Below, one piece after another: positions 12,314 through 25,700 of a DNA stretch of 64,000 bases. Source of the DNA: Alviniconcha marisindica (taxonomy: Eukaryota > Mollusca > Gastropoda > Provannidae); contig JABMCL010002815.1 in assembly GCA_018857735.1 (NCBI GenBank), positions 769,501 through 833,500 of the forward strand, written 5' to 3'. How positions within the stretch are numbered: the first letter of the stretch is position 1; each line of letters begins with the position of its first letter. The notes beneath the pieces are model-generated. The model saw only the letters and a list, made by a program, of their open reading frames with translations. It was not told the origin of the DNA and made no database searches. The position numbers and the translations under genes are program-made.

Positions 12314-13404
12314 CGAAGCCAATCCTGGGCAGAGCCCCAGCTTGATAACAGTGCATCTGATCTCGTGGTGCTTGCCAACTACTGCCACCAGCCATCAGGG
12401 TTCCCCCCCCCCCAACTTCCCCCCCAACCCCCTCCCTGGTTTTTTCACTCTCCCATTCTCTATTCATGTTTGTCTTCACTCAATCAGGCCTTTTAGTGCC
12501 AGACTGTCAGGGACGCTTTTCCCTTCGGACAAACCGAATTTAGAGTTTATAATTTTGTATCCATTTTGTCTATAGTGTGTGTTCTATTTATTACATGGAC
12601 TCTCTTTTTTGCGCACATTTTCATGTCCTTATATTTATTCAACCTTTATACATATGGAAGTGAGGTTTTGTGCACTTGTCATCAACCTGCCGTTGTATTG
12701 TCATGTATGTAGGTAGAGAAGAGTTTTGTGTGCGTGTGTGTGTGCTTTGAATGGCACTTTGGTTGTTGTTGTTTTTGCAGTGTTTTAAACAATACAACGG
12801 TTACTGTTGGTGACAGCGTTGGTGCCCAGGCCAGTTTTTGTGTCTGTTTGTTGCTGTGTTTGTTATGTCTGCGTGAAGAGATTGTGTGTGTACATACTTG
12901 CTTGGTGTGCACCAAGCACCCTCTTTGCCTGCAGCTGGATGCGTTTAGATGTAAGACGGTGGCTTTACAGACAAAAAGCGAAAAGGCAGACTGCCAAACA
13001 ACTCACCAGCATGAAGATATTGGGTGTTAGAACTTGGGTAGCGTTGCTTCCTCAGATTATGTTTCACACCTGGGGACCTGCAGCGGATAGTCTGAACTGG
13101 CACTTCTGCCTCTCACTCCAAAATGTGTGTGTAATCATCAGTGTCAGGCTGTTCAGCCAACTGTGGCCAGCTACGAGTTGCGCCTGTGGTAGGTTCTTCT
13201 CCGATCATGGGCAAGCCATATATGAATGTGAGGTACATAGACTGGATCATGCCTGTGTGATGTTGTTTTGGACTTTGGCGTGCATTTGAGGCTGATAGTG
13301 GACATGATTGATGCATTCCTCAGGCTCTGTAAAATGTTGGTCTTGGAAACACCGGGGTTGCAAATGAAATGCACAGAAAAGGAAAACAAATTGTGCAAAA
13401 TAAA
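12314..13404 (+). other. ATAD2 3' untranslated region (probable extent)
   Basis: Sequence after the ATAD2 stop. It has no conserved coding signal. An AATAAA signal on the + strand at 13399-13404 is one candidate end; another AATAAA lies at 15505-15510. The true end cannot be fixed from sequence alone. Confidence 0.35.
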
Positions 13405-14639
13405 CCCCTCCCATGCAAGTGTGCAAACCCCATGCATTGTCTATATATGCAAAAAAAGTCCAGGTCTGTACGACAGAATGAGGTTTAATTAAAGGCTTTA
13501 AGCAGTCTCACTCTCACTCGGTCTCTGACGTCAGGGTGTGAAGTGGGTTATCAGAACATACCAAATAAATCTGATAGCTGCCAGACCAAGGTGGATGACA
13601 TTGAATGAGGTCAGTGGTACTGGTAGTTCACTGCCTCCGTCAGTTTCTGCCGGCATTATTAGTTTCCGTTTTGTTCATTTGCATGTGGGATTGACCACAA
13701 TTTGGAGGTCGGCATGATGTCGTGAAAGCAAATGCAGAAAACTCTTCCCTTTTTTCCCCTTCATAGTCATGACTTCCACTATCTCTGAGCTGAACATTTG
13801 TTTTGAACGTGAGTTGTCTTTAGTATTTGCTCCTCTTGTGCAAGTAAAAGTCTGCAAAATTCCAGAAACGGGGGAATTTTGTGGGAGTCCAGACTGTTCC
13901 TTACCATTACATTCTCATGCCTGATGTATGTGTTATTACTGAACTCATTATGGGCTGCAAAATATGCTGTCTTTGATGGCAATTTTTGCAATTATGATAA
14001 AAGAAAAAGTGGGGTGTGTCCCTAGGTGCCACACATTTATGAAAGTGAAGAGGTTCCATGTGTGTACAGTCCATATGCATGTGTGTGGGCTGTTGTATGG
14101 ACGTAACATAAACGCACTTGTTCATTCATTGGACAGTAGTCTGTGCAACACCTTGCACACGGCCTTGATGCAGCCAGAGAGAGGTGTTTGATTTAGAAAG
14201 CACCATCTCGAAATTGTGTACTGTGATGCAGAACTGCACTCAAAATGTATTTATTCATGTTTTTTAACAACAACAAATGCAGAATGTTCCCAAACTTTTG
14301 CCGTTAGTGCAAACCTTGTGCAATATTTCAAACAAGGATTATACTCGAGGTGATGGGCTGTTAAAATCCAAGATACTTGCCTGAAAACTTGGCCATCGTT
14401 GCGATCACCCTGACACACAGGCAGTGTTGGCTTGTCGAGATCTGGGTGGATGGCCGGGGTGCATCGCGGAGAACCAGTCATGGTTAGTATCGCAGTGTAC
14501 TGGATGTGGGCACGCCTGGCATCAAACTTGCACCTTCTAGCAACTGCTGATGTAAAGCACGAAACGTGTAGGTGGAGGAAGCGTTAAGCATTAGTGACGG
14601 CTTCTTCACCGCATTGAATCCAGTACATGTAATGTAGTG

Positions 14640-14900
14640 TTGTTTCTTGGCATTTGGGCATTATAAATCCTCTGGTATTGTTTGTTGGTTGATTGTATTC
14701 TCTGGTATTGTTTGTTGGTTGATTGTATTGTAAATCATCTTGGTTGTATCATAAATCCTGTTCTTGGTGGAATGTCTGGTGGGGTTGTATCATAAGCCCT
14801 CTCCTTGGTAGATTGTGGTGGAGTTGTATCATAGATCCTATTGCCTGGTGGGGTTGCATCATAAATCCACTTGTTGGTGGATTGTCTGGTGGGACTGTGT
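14640..14900. repeat. Degenerate minisatellite in the ATAD2-HADHB spacer
   Basis: A loose tandem repeat built on ggttgtatcataaatcc and cttggtggattgtctggtgg, about 44 bp per unit. A 38-bp exact-type doublet (ctctggtattgtttgttggttgattgtatt) lies at its start near 14669 and 14699. Confidence 0.65.
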
Positions 14901-14974
14901 CAGTCAGTCCCCTTGTAAAGCATTGCTCTCACTCTGAGCATTGCAAATGGAGTTGCCTGTTGCCTTGATTTTAG

Positions 14975-15510
14975 GTTGGCTTTTGCTGAGTGTAAGGCTG
15001 AGAATTGTTCTGACGGCAGTGCTGGTGCCAGTCTCTTGGCGACCCTGAACAACCGCGCTCTCAGCTGGAGTTTTGAAACAGAGGGGGAAGTGGAGGTCAT
15101 TTTTAGCATCATGCAGACAGCTAGAACATATGTGTGGCCAACAGCAGTCCAGCTACACACCAAACTCTATGGCAGCAAGGAGGAACTGGAGAAGACGGCC
15201 ACAGTCATTTTGTAGACTGGACTGTCAGTGTAGCAGCAGTCAAGAAGAAGAAAGAAGCATCATGTGACTCGGTCCAGACACAGCTAAACTCCTGGACAGA
15301 GTCCTTGGTAGGAAAGCGGACCGCCAGGAATTTGGCGCAAGCATTCCATCCTGTTGGTGGTCATTTTTCGAACAGGACCCTTCACAGCATCTCACCCCCC
15401 CCCCCCATAAGCTGCTTGCTGGAGAGCGGTTGTGTACATTCTGTGCAACGACATTCCTCTGAGCAGTTCTGGAGAGTCGATGTCCTGTGTAAAAAAAGGA
15501 AACCAATAAA
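14975..15510 (+). other. Unrecognised candidate terminal exon
   Basis: After an acceptor-like string (cttgattttag at 14964-14974) the + strand is open to a TAG at 15213-15215. It encodes about 80 residues with coding-like codon use, including ALSWSFETEGEVEVIFSIMQ and AVQLHTKLYGSKEELEKTAT. An AATAAA follows at 15505. I do not recognise the protein. Its entry phase does not fit ATAD2 exon 10789-11030, so it is not an ATAD2 alternative end by that route. It could be a relic of a mobile element or the end of an unannotated gene. Confidence 0.2.
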
Positions 15511-17948
15511 GTGGACATTTTTGCTCATACTGAGCCTTTTTCGCATTCATGTGTTGCATTATAGCGTCTAGGAATTTGCACAGATTTATATCTTGATGTC
15601 TGTCGTTTACGTTTGAAAAATGTGTTGTTATTATTAATACGGCAACACCTAATTTCCTCATGCCGGTGAGCTCATTATTGGGGGGTGCTCTTCTTCTTTT
15701 TCACTTTGAGATTTTGTCCTTGACTTGAAACCTGGTTACCACAACATATGATTGATATGGAGAGAATCGGATCATGCATTAGCAGCAAAACCTTCCAGAA
15801 AGAATGATTGTTAACCCCTATGCCCTTAACCCCCCCCCCATTCTGTTTTAACACCTGACAAGTCAGCAATTTTGGGGGAACTGTATATTCACTGTTGGTT
15901 GTACTCATTTGTACCCAATGAGCAAACCATCTCATCCACAGCCATAATGTAACAACTTAACACCATACACATTTGTGTATCCAAAACTGCTCAAAAGATC
16001 TGTGGCCAGTGAACATTGTTATGCGTAAGCTAATACAACGAATAATCCACTCATGCTGTGTGATGATTATGAAGTGATAGTACATGGCATCGCCTGACTC
16101 ATCACTGCATTAATTAATGTTAGACTTGCACAATCCAGTGCCGGGTTGTTTAATTACAGGGAACCATCAAAAAGTGCTGTTGTTTTTGTGTTCAGCATAC
16201 CTCCAAGTGAGCCATCTTAAAACAATCCATTGCTGCTCCACCTTAACCTCCGTTTTCATTCACGCACATTAGGTCAAAGACGGGGAACATGATTTTGTCC
16301 CTAATGTGTCAGCCCAACATCTGGGGACCTTAAGCCCCACATCATCATGAGAATGTAACATTTGAGTTTTCTGTTGTGCGTACATTTAGCTTACATGTCT
16401 TGCCCGTAGCCATCAGCAGGTTCCCTAGAGCTTGTGGTAGAGTGTAAAAGATGATGGGGACCAACCTTGCTCAAATTGTCCAATGTCTTACAGTAAGATG
16501 AATGGCGATGATTTTTAAATGACTGTATACCCCCACCACCCCTCTCCCAAATCATTAGTGATATGTTGCCAGAAAAGAAAAAAAGAGATGAAGTTATATG
16601 CCTCTAGTGTAATTGACTGCAGATAAAAATGTAATCAAAGTTATAACTCAGATAAATTTCACAGTGAATCACTGAATGTGTTTATACAATGCATTCCGTT
16701 GTATAAACACTGTTTATCAACTGTCCATAAAGCCATGAATCAAATGCCCATTACAACTGCCAGAGCCACAAGCCTAGCTTATATTGTAATTGTTTCAGAA
16801 AGCAAAGGACAAGTCAATCAACTTATTTATTATCAGATGTAATAATTCAACATCGTTATACTCAGGGCAGTCCTTTTATACACTGGTAATGTATTTTCAG
16901 TGTCGTCTTTGTCATCCTGTTGTTATGGTGTAGATAATTTTGCAGTTGATATTCTTGTGTGGGTGTGCGGCGCGTGTTGTTTCTGTGCACGAAGAAAGGG
17001 TTGATGTTAATTGTAGACCTGTGCATGTTTCGCGTTTCTTGCTGGTCATCCCAAGTACCTCGGGTTGTCTTCAGGCTTCCTTATTCCACAATCCAAGTGA
17101 AGGAGAAAGCTGCTGCCTGCCCAGATGTGGCTACTGGTTGATAGCATGTTGCGACTAGCCATTCATCTCAACATCCCGTTGTTGTTTTTTGCTTTCATTG
17201 ATCCATGACATTGACAAGCGTGTCTGCACAAGATTCTTAATGGGTCTAGAGTCGTCATCTGTGCCAGAGAGAGCATCACTGGTACAGAGAGTTGGATTCT
17301 GATTCTGAAGGGTGTAGGCCGAATAACGATAACACATGAAAGACCATCCGGGCATGAATGTTCAGATGTGTGCGATATTTTGATTGCTCCTCAACTTTGT
17401 TTTTGCTGCATCAGTGATTACAAGTGATAACGAGGGTTTTTTCCCCCAAATCAACAGCCTTTATCACTTTCGTCTATTATGGCAGCAGCATCCTATGTGC
17501 ATAACTAATACAGCTAAGTTGATGCTCAGGTATCTTTACGACCAATACCAAAACATTGCAGCATAATTATTTATGCTCATCATCAGGCACCAAGCAGCCA
17601 GTGAGAACTACTCCAATCCCAGAAGTGGCTGTCTACCACCTATGCACTTGGATCACAAAATTAATGGCATAACAGCTTGGATCACAAGTGGTGTTAACAC
17701 TTTAACTCAGTTTTCTCTGGGAAATGAATTGCACACTGGAATATTGTCTGTTTAATTCATGTTTATGAATATAATATTTGTACAAGTCTATATGGCTGAG
17801 GTTTGTAATTTGAAATATATGTGCTAAACAGTGGTGATGGTCTTTGTAGTGTGGGTGTGTGCGTGTGAGCTCACTCGTCCATTATGGTGTTTTGAGTGCG
17901 TGCGTGCGTGCGTGAGCTCACTCATCCATTACTGAAGCAGAAACTCAG
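15511..17948. other. Intergenic spacer
   Basis: AT-rich sequence with no coding signal. Near 16205-16350 lies one copy of a dispersed element: gctccaccttaacctcc, then tgtccctaatgtgtcagccc, then catctggggaccttaagc and a cat-rich end. A short (TGCG)n tract is near 17900. Confidence 0.5.
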
Positions 17949-18269
17949 GCTGTGGATTATGTAACGCCGTCAACATGCACAGGTTCTTTTTCCCCAACAG
18001 TCATAAGACACTGCTTTTGCAAATGTCCAAACCACAGACGTCACCATAAGAAAATATTCATTCTTCACCCTGACTCGCCACTGCTATGCTGGCCTGGGCT
18101 TGCCATCATGCTGTGGATTATGTAATGCCGTCAACATGCACAGGTTCTTTTTCCCCAAGTCATAAGACACTGCTTTTGCAAATGTCCAAACTACAGACAT
18201 CACCATAAGAAAATATTCATTCTTCACCCTGACTCGCCACTGCTATGCTGGCCTGGGCTTGCCATCATG
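17949..18269. repeat. 161-bp tandem duplication
   Basis: A segment starting gctgtggattatgtaa at 17949 is repeated at 18110 with about 161-bp spacing and only a few differences. It ends in ctgggcttgccatcat in both copies. It is intergenic. Confidence 0.85.
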
Positions 18270-18759
18270 AAATCACAGAAAACGGATAATTTTTCTGTTT
18301 TTGTTGCAAACACAAAAAAACTTCAATTTGCACAAACAGAAATAGCCCCCCCCCCCCCCCCCCCCTGCCTTCCACACACTGAGAACTGCAGGGTATCAAG
18401 TATTGCCAGAAGAGAAACAACTCAAACTATTTAAACACTGGGAGGTATACCCTTAATCAGCTGTTGCTACAGTTCCCTTTGTTATATAATTTTGTCCCCC
18501 ACTGTGCAATATTACAATACAATTTTTTCTGTCAATTGATAGGCAGGGGTTATTCTTCAGAAGAGAGAAATGTACAAGACTATAGAGTACTTTTCTGGGC
18601 AGATTTTTTGGTAAGAGGTTATATTTTCAAATATTTTCAAATCTGAAATGTATTCTGCACAGTTGCCTCATCTGTTGCTGAACTCTTTAATATGGTGGGC
18701 CATCAATCAGTCCAACCACTTCCAATGATTTAGCACTAATACCAACACTGTACACCTGT

Positions 18760-19010
18760 GCTGGAAAAAAACCCAAACCCAACTCCACTGGCTACCCACT
18801 GAATAAGGAACCAAGTGCTCATCTTTGCTACAAAATCATTTGTGGTTCAGCCCCTGGGTAGCCATCTAAACTTGATCAGCTCTATATTCCCTAAAGATCT
18901 TTGTTTTGCCTCAGACAATCACGTGTCGCATGCCAACATTTAAAAGAAAATGCAGGCCGTGAGCTTCCTTTTACATTGTAGCTAAATCTCCCACTGTTGT
19001 TTTTATTACT
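18760..19010 (+). mobile_element. Decayed LINE fragment (CR1/L2-like C-terminal region)
   Basis: In the + direction the translation, with frame breaks, gives LHWLPTE, a region ending in Leu-rich text, then ALYSLKIFVLPQTITCRMPT. This is the pattern (HWLP..R..Y..SL) seen at the C-terminal end of CR1/L2-type non-LTR retrotransposon ORF2. It carries several stops, so it is a dead copy. Confidence 0.5.
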
Positions 19011-19269
19011 GCTGTGGAAGACTTGCTGTCAGTTCAGGCTTTTAGTTGAAACAAAGACACTAATTATAAATATTATAAAATGTCTTTGGTAGAACACAAC
19101 TCAAGTCAATGTGAAGAGAAAGCATTTCTTTTTTAAAGTGACCCAGTTCAACCTCTGCCAAGACTTTTAGTCAAACCAAAGATTGAGGTAAAACTGTTCA
19201 GAAAATAAAAACAATACAAACACACATGAACACCGCAGCATTCTGAAAGTGTCATAGACACATACATTC

Positions 19270-19275
19270 TTTATT
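19270..19275 (-). terminator. Candidate HADHB polyadenylation signal
   Basis: TTTATT on the + strand is AATAAA on the gene strand, about 480 nt past the HADHB stop, in plausible range for a 3' end. Confidence 0.45.
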
Positions 19276-19753
19276 TACACATCTGCTGAAAGTTTCACAT
19301 GCAAAAATTGACACACACTTCAATATTAAGCAGACATTCTTTTGTTCTCGCATCAAATACACACTTTTCTAACATGTGATGACAGTATTAAACTAAAGTT
19401 CACAAACCGTCGCATATATAACACATTCATGAATGTATCTTGGACAAGTCAAAAGTTTAGAAGAGAACACTATATTTAGACAACAACACCATGACAGTAA
19501 ATTACACTAAAACTTTTCTCTCAAAATCAACGGCATACATCAGTACAGACTGGCGCTCCTGGCAGTTCTACTTGTGTTTTGCAATACGAACATTTTCCTG
19601 AAAGATGGCCATCTGCACTCAAAGTGACTGATTGTGAAAGAGTTGGGTCTGCACCTTCATCAGGTGCTCGGAAAATCTCAAAGCACAGTGGTTGAACTGG
19701 TCATGGTAGACGAACTTTCATTGGGATCAGTTGTCTGCTAGAGGGCATGGCTT

Positions 19754-19789
19754 TCACCTTGGGTATCGTTCCACAATCATCGCATGCCC
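19754..19789 (-). CDS. HADHB: HADHB last coding exon (36 nt), parent of the adjacent repeat array
   Basis: After the acceptor ttttacag the exon reads GGG CAT GCG ATG ATT GTG and ends in TGA, encoding [11 protein letters not shown]. The preceding exon ends GGCGGTTTG|gtaagc. The exon's first 20 nt and its acceptor are the template of the minisatellite filling the intron just upstream in transcript direction. Confidence 0.93.
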   Translation of the reverse strand, partial: GHAMIVERYPR

Positions 19790-22700
19790 CTGTAAAACAA
19801 ACATTGTTCCAGTCTTTACATGCCCCTGTAAAACAAGCATTGCTCCACAGTCATGGCGTGCCCCTGTAAAATAACATTGTTCCACAGTCATTACATGCCC
19901 CTGTAAAACAAGCATTGCTCCACAGTCATGGCGTGCCCCTGTAAAATAACATTGTTCCACAGTCATTACATGCCCCTGTAAAACAAGCATTGCTCCACAG
20001 TCATGGGTGCCCCTGTAAAATAACATTGTTCCACAGTCATTTTCATGCCCCTGTAAAACAAGCATTGCTCCACAGTCATGGCGTGCCCCTGTAAAATAAC
20101 ATTGTTCCACAGTCATTACATGCCCCTGTAAAACAAGCACTTTCTCCACAGTCATGGGTGCCCCTGTAAAATAACATTGTTCCACAGTCTTTACATGCCC
20201 CTGTAAAACAAGCATTGCTCCACAGTCATGGCGTGCCCCTGTAAATAACATTGTTCCACAGTCTTACATGCCCCTGTAAAACAAGCATTGCTCCACAGTC
20301 ATGGCGTGCCCCTGTAAAATAACATTGTTCCACAGTCATTACATGCCCCTGTAAAACAAGCATTGCTCCACAGTCATGGCGTGCCCCTGTAAAATAACAT
20401 TGTTCCACAGTCATTACATGCCCCTGTAAAACAAGCATTGCTCCACAGTCATGGCGTGCCCCTGTAAAATAACATTGTTCCACAGTCATTACATGCCCCT
20501 GTAAAACAAGCATTGCTCCACAGTCATGGCGTGCCCCTGTAAAACAAGCATTGCTCCACAGTCATGGCATGCCCCTGTAAAATAAACATTTTTCCACAGT
20601 CATGGCGTGCCCCTGTAAAATAAACATTTTTCCACAGTCATGGCGTGCCCCTGTAAAATAAACAGATTATTGCACAGTCACGGCATGTCCCTGTAAAATA
20701 AATGGACTGTTCCACAGTCATGGTGTGCCCCTGTAAAATAAATAGTGTTCCACAGTCATGGTGTGCCCCTGTCAAATAAAGTGTTCCACAGTCATGGTGT
20801 GACCCTATAAAGACTGTTCCACAGTCATGGTGTGCCCCCATGGTTCAGGAGCTGTGTGGGAGTCGAGGTGGATGTCCTGGACTGTCTGTCCTAACGAGCC
20901 TTCTGGTTTCCGTGGACGTAAAGATTTATTGCACCGTGCTTTGGCATTGGTCACAACTTGTCCCTAATATGTCAACTGACATCTGAGGACATAAAGCATC
21001 ACTTCATCATCATCATCATCATGGTGTGCCCCTATAAAACAAACAGATTGTTCCACAGTTATGGTGTGCCCCAGTAAAATAGTGTTCCACAGTCACGGTG
21101 TGCCTCTGTAAAATAAACAGTGTTCCACAGTCATGGCGTGCCTCTGCAAAATAAACAGATTGTTCCAGTCACGGTGTGCCCCCGTGAAATAAACAGCTTA
21201 TTCCATAGTGTGCCCCCATAAAATAAACAGCTTATTCCGTAGTCATGGCGTGCCCTAGTAAAATAGATTGCTCCAGTCTTGGTGTGTGCCCCCATATAAT
21301 AAACAGATTGTTCCACAGTCATGGCGTGCCTCTGTAAAACAAACTTCCACAATTACATGCCCCTGTAACAATAAACAAACTGCTCCACAATCAAAGAGGG
21401 TAGTATTTGCACAGAAGCACGTCGTGCAGAAAAGCTTTGTTTCAATGCTTACCAAACCGCCAGCAGCACAGGCTGCCACCAGCGCAAACTGTCCGTCTTC
21501 TCTGTGTAGTCGGTTGGCTGCTGTTGTCACAAGGCGTACACCGGTGGCGCCAAACGGGTGTCCAAGAGAAAGCGACCCACCCCACAGATTCAGCTTGTCC
21601 ATTGAGGGGGCACCAGCCTTCATGCGATGAAACAGAAGGGAGAAGGAGGGGAGGGACAGATGTCGAATCAAATTTGTGCATGAAAGAGACAGGTGTCAAA
21701 TCAAATTTGTTCATGAAAGAGAAGTGCAATCTATAAAATTCCATGTTTTACGGTGCTGCATCTCTCCCAACTATGGTGAGTACATTGCACTTTTACAAGC
21801 ACTTCTGTCTGTCACCGTAATGCTAGAATCACAAACCTGTAAAAGTGTAACGGTTTTAACACTATGACCTGAACACATTTGAACAAACAAACAAAACCAC
21901 CAAAAAAGACCCACAGACCTGTAAAAGTTTAACAGTTTTAACACTATGACCTGAACACATTTGAACGAACAAAACCACAGGAAAAAAAAAAACCCACAAA
22001 CATTTAACATAATATTCTGCCTGGTAGTGATAATCACTAAGAGTTCCACATCAAGCTTTGTCTAGAACTTTTGCAAAGCACCAAAGCAGGCACTGCTCAC
22101 AAGCAAACAAAAAATGCTTTGCCATGAGATGAGAGTTGGCTGCTTAGGCAGGTGAATCTGTCAGAGCTAGTATTCCCAAGGGAAAATAACTGGCATGTCA
22201 TACAGGCTGTTTAAGAGTACATGTCTGATTTTTGCACCCACGAAAAAGAAAAAGTAATTGTTTTTTGCATTAATTTTATTTTATTTTTTAGATTAACTTT
22301 CTATCAGTTTTATTATTTTCATGCTGTGGTTTGAGCTCAACTGAAGCAAAAATGAACGTGTTCACCAACAGAAACGAACAATTTACATCGCCCCAGAAAC
22401 GCTGATGTCAAATCAAACATACATCTGGGACAAGTTACTGCAAAATGCACTGAATGGCAAAACAGCCCCAAACACAATAAATAATCAAGCCCTGAAATAA
22501 ACACCCCAGAATTTGTGGATTTGTCTTGTTGATCATACGGGAATTTCAACTGTACGGACAAAACGTACAGCATGCAAAAATAAATTTGACAGTAAGCTGC
22601 ACCCTTTCAACTTTTTCTTTGCAACATAGGATGTACAACAACAAAAAACAAAGGCTTAAAAACAAAAAACAAAGTTAACAGCAACTTTTTCTTCTCTGAA

Positions 22701-25700
22701 GCTACATTGATAGTTGATGCTCATTTCTTCTCTGAAGCTGCATTGATAGTTGATACTCACCTTGCCTTTGCGTCCCATCATGTTGATTCCAAACCAGTCT
22801 GAGTCCAAGGCTTTCATGTTGGCCAGAATTTGTCCCTGCATCATGTACACACACAATGTTATCTCTCTCTCTCTGTGAGGGCTGCTGACATGGGCGACCC
22901 ACCACAGACACAAGCCACGCAACATCGAAGCGTTAAAATTTACCTGGAGTGGCTCCACATGTTAAATCAGTCATGCCATGTAACATTGCTACATTGTGAT
23001 GATTGTAATTACCATGCAGTGGTATCAGCTGAATGTTTTGTTGAAAAGACTGCCATGATTATGCATGCAAACGTTTTGTAGAACAGACTGCCATGATTAT
23101 GCATGCACTAATGGCTTTATTGGAAGGTTCAGTGCCTTAAATTCTCATAATCAGTATTATGACTAGCTAACATGACTGAAAGACCATAGCTATACATGCT
23201 TCTCTTCTTAATCACCCTTTGTAGTGTGTAACGTACAAAGCAAAGACAACTTACAGCAAAAGCCTCATGGTATTCAAAGACACTGATGTCAGAAAGACTC
23301 AGTCCAGCCTTGTGAAGAATGCGAGGAGTAGCATAAGCGGGCCTGTCGAAACAACAATAAACATTCACATGTCTGCTGAAACAACAATGAAACATTCACA
23401 TGTCTGCTGAAACAACAAGGAAACATTCGCACCTCTGCCAAAACAACAATGAAACATACACATGTCTGCTGAAACAACAATGGAAGATTCACATGTCTGC
23501 CAAAACAAGGAAACATTCACATGTCTGCCAAAACAACAATGAAACATGTCTGCCAAAACAACAAGGAAACAATCACATGTCTGCTGAAACAACAAGGAAA
23601 CATTCATGTGTCTGCTGAAACAACAATGAAACATTCGCATGTCTGCCAAAACAAGGAAGAAACACCGACATCTGCCAAAACAGCAATGAAACATCCACAT
23701 GTCTAATGAAACATCTAAATGTCTGCCAAAACAACAATGACACATTCACATGTCTGACAAAACAACAATCAAACATTCACATCTGCCAAAACAATCAAAT
23801 ATTCACGTCTGCTGAGACAACAATTAAACATTTACGTGTCTGCCAAAACAACGACACATTCACGTCTGCTGAAACAACAATGAAACGATTCAGGTCTCTA
23901 TTGTTGTGTTCATGTGACATCTTTCAAGTGCCAACTAACCCTCTTTATTTGTGTATTCTACACAACCTCATTCTGTTTTTGTTGTTGTTTTTTGTTAGCT
24001 AGGCACAGCACTGTGAGGCTCTTGTTCATAAAGCATGTGCATTCATCCAGTTACAATACATTCGCTCACTGATTTGTACATCTTTGCATGGTTCTATCCC
24101 CACAACATCCTCCGCACCCAATGGTACTGGCTAATGAACAGTGCACACAATGGTTACTTATTCTGTTTCTAGATTATTGCCGAGCTGTTTGACATACTAA
24201 CCCCACACCCAATGGTACTGGCTAATGAACCGTGCACACAATGGATACTTATTCTGTTTCTAGATGATTGCCGAGCTGTTTGACATACTAACCCCACACC
24301 CAATGGTACTGGCTAATGAACCGTGCACACAATGGATACTTATTCTGTTTCTCGATGATTGCCGAGCTGTTTGACATACTAACCCCAGTAGCAGCTGGTC
24401 CTTGGGATCCTGGGCAACATAGAGGAAGTCTCGGAGGTAGGCAATTGGCTTGTATCCCATCGCCAGCGCTTTGTCCTCTGCCATGATGAGGCATGCTGAG
24501 GCGCCGTCAGTCTGCAAAACACACCTTCCAAACTGAACACTGAGCGAGTCAGGTGGTGCACCCCCAATTCTGTGGGGGGCTACGCCACACAATCACCTAC
24601 CCTTACCAGTCTAACAGAGATGAGAACAAACGCAATCATCCAACATTTTATTTTCTACAAAAACAGCGCTGCCACATGCATGTGTGGTGTTAACCTTTCC
24701 CGCATCCAAGAACCAAGTTTACTTGTGTCACAATCAGAATCTTAGTCACTTGTGCAAAACCTTAATGAACTTTATCCCATAATAAGTCAACAAGGACCGA
24801 GTTTACTTGTGTCACGATCAGAATCTTGGTCACTTGTGTAAATGAACCTCTTCCCATAAGTCAACAAGGACAACTTCACTTGTGTCACAACTGAGAAAAT
24901 CCTTAATGAACCTCTTCCCATAAGTCAACTCCACTTATCTTTAGCTGTTGTTTTGCTTGCTTTTGTTTTTACCAAAATTCGCCCTGACATAAACATCCTG
25001 GCTGACTGGGCCTAAAAAACTACTATGACAGCTATTTCACCAAAATAAAAACCTCGCCAAGTTTAGCATATGAGCACTCTGCCATAGGCCTGAAGCTCTG
25101 AACACTCACCAGAAAGGAAGCATTGGCGGCAGTTACTGTGCCATGTGGTCTGATAAAGGCCGCTTTCAGTTTGCCCATGGCTTCCAGGGATGAGGGTCGA
25201 ATCCCGTTGTCTCTGTCTACTGGGGCAGCCACTCCTGCGGCAAAACAAAAGACACACAGCACAAGCTGACTTCAACACATTCCAACGGAAATTTTAGAAG
25301 ACACACAGGTTTATTCATTTCCAATGTTGGAGAATGGAAAGGACAGATTGGCAATGCTGTCAAACCCACCTGGCACTTTGTAAGTGAGGCGGTCGGTCAG
25401 CAGGCCTTGTTCTGTTGCCCGATGGGCCAGGGTGTGTGACCGCAGGGCAAACTCATCCTGTAACGTAAGTAAGGAAGTAAACATGGTGCTTAAAGTCCAC
25501 AGAAACCATAAGGCTTATTAGGGACAGGGAGAATAGGGAGGGAAGGGGGGAGAGAGGGGGTATGGAGGTGGGGGGAGAGGGAGAGATTATACACCTATCG
25601 CTACACCGTCACCACCAGAATGACTTCTGCATTAAGGTGGAGCGATGAGAGCCATTTTAATGTTTCATAACTGTGAAAGGCAAAGTCACAAAACAGTGTC

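Noticed and set aside
19754..20513. Open frames of 165 and 95 residues on the - strand with [18 protein letters not shown] repeats
   Set aside because: They are the HADHB last-intron minisatellite read through; the 75-bp dimer is a multiple of three, so it stays open. Only the final [11 protein letters not shown] part is the real exon.
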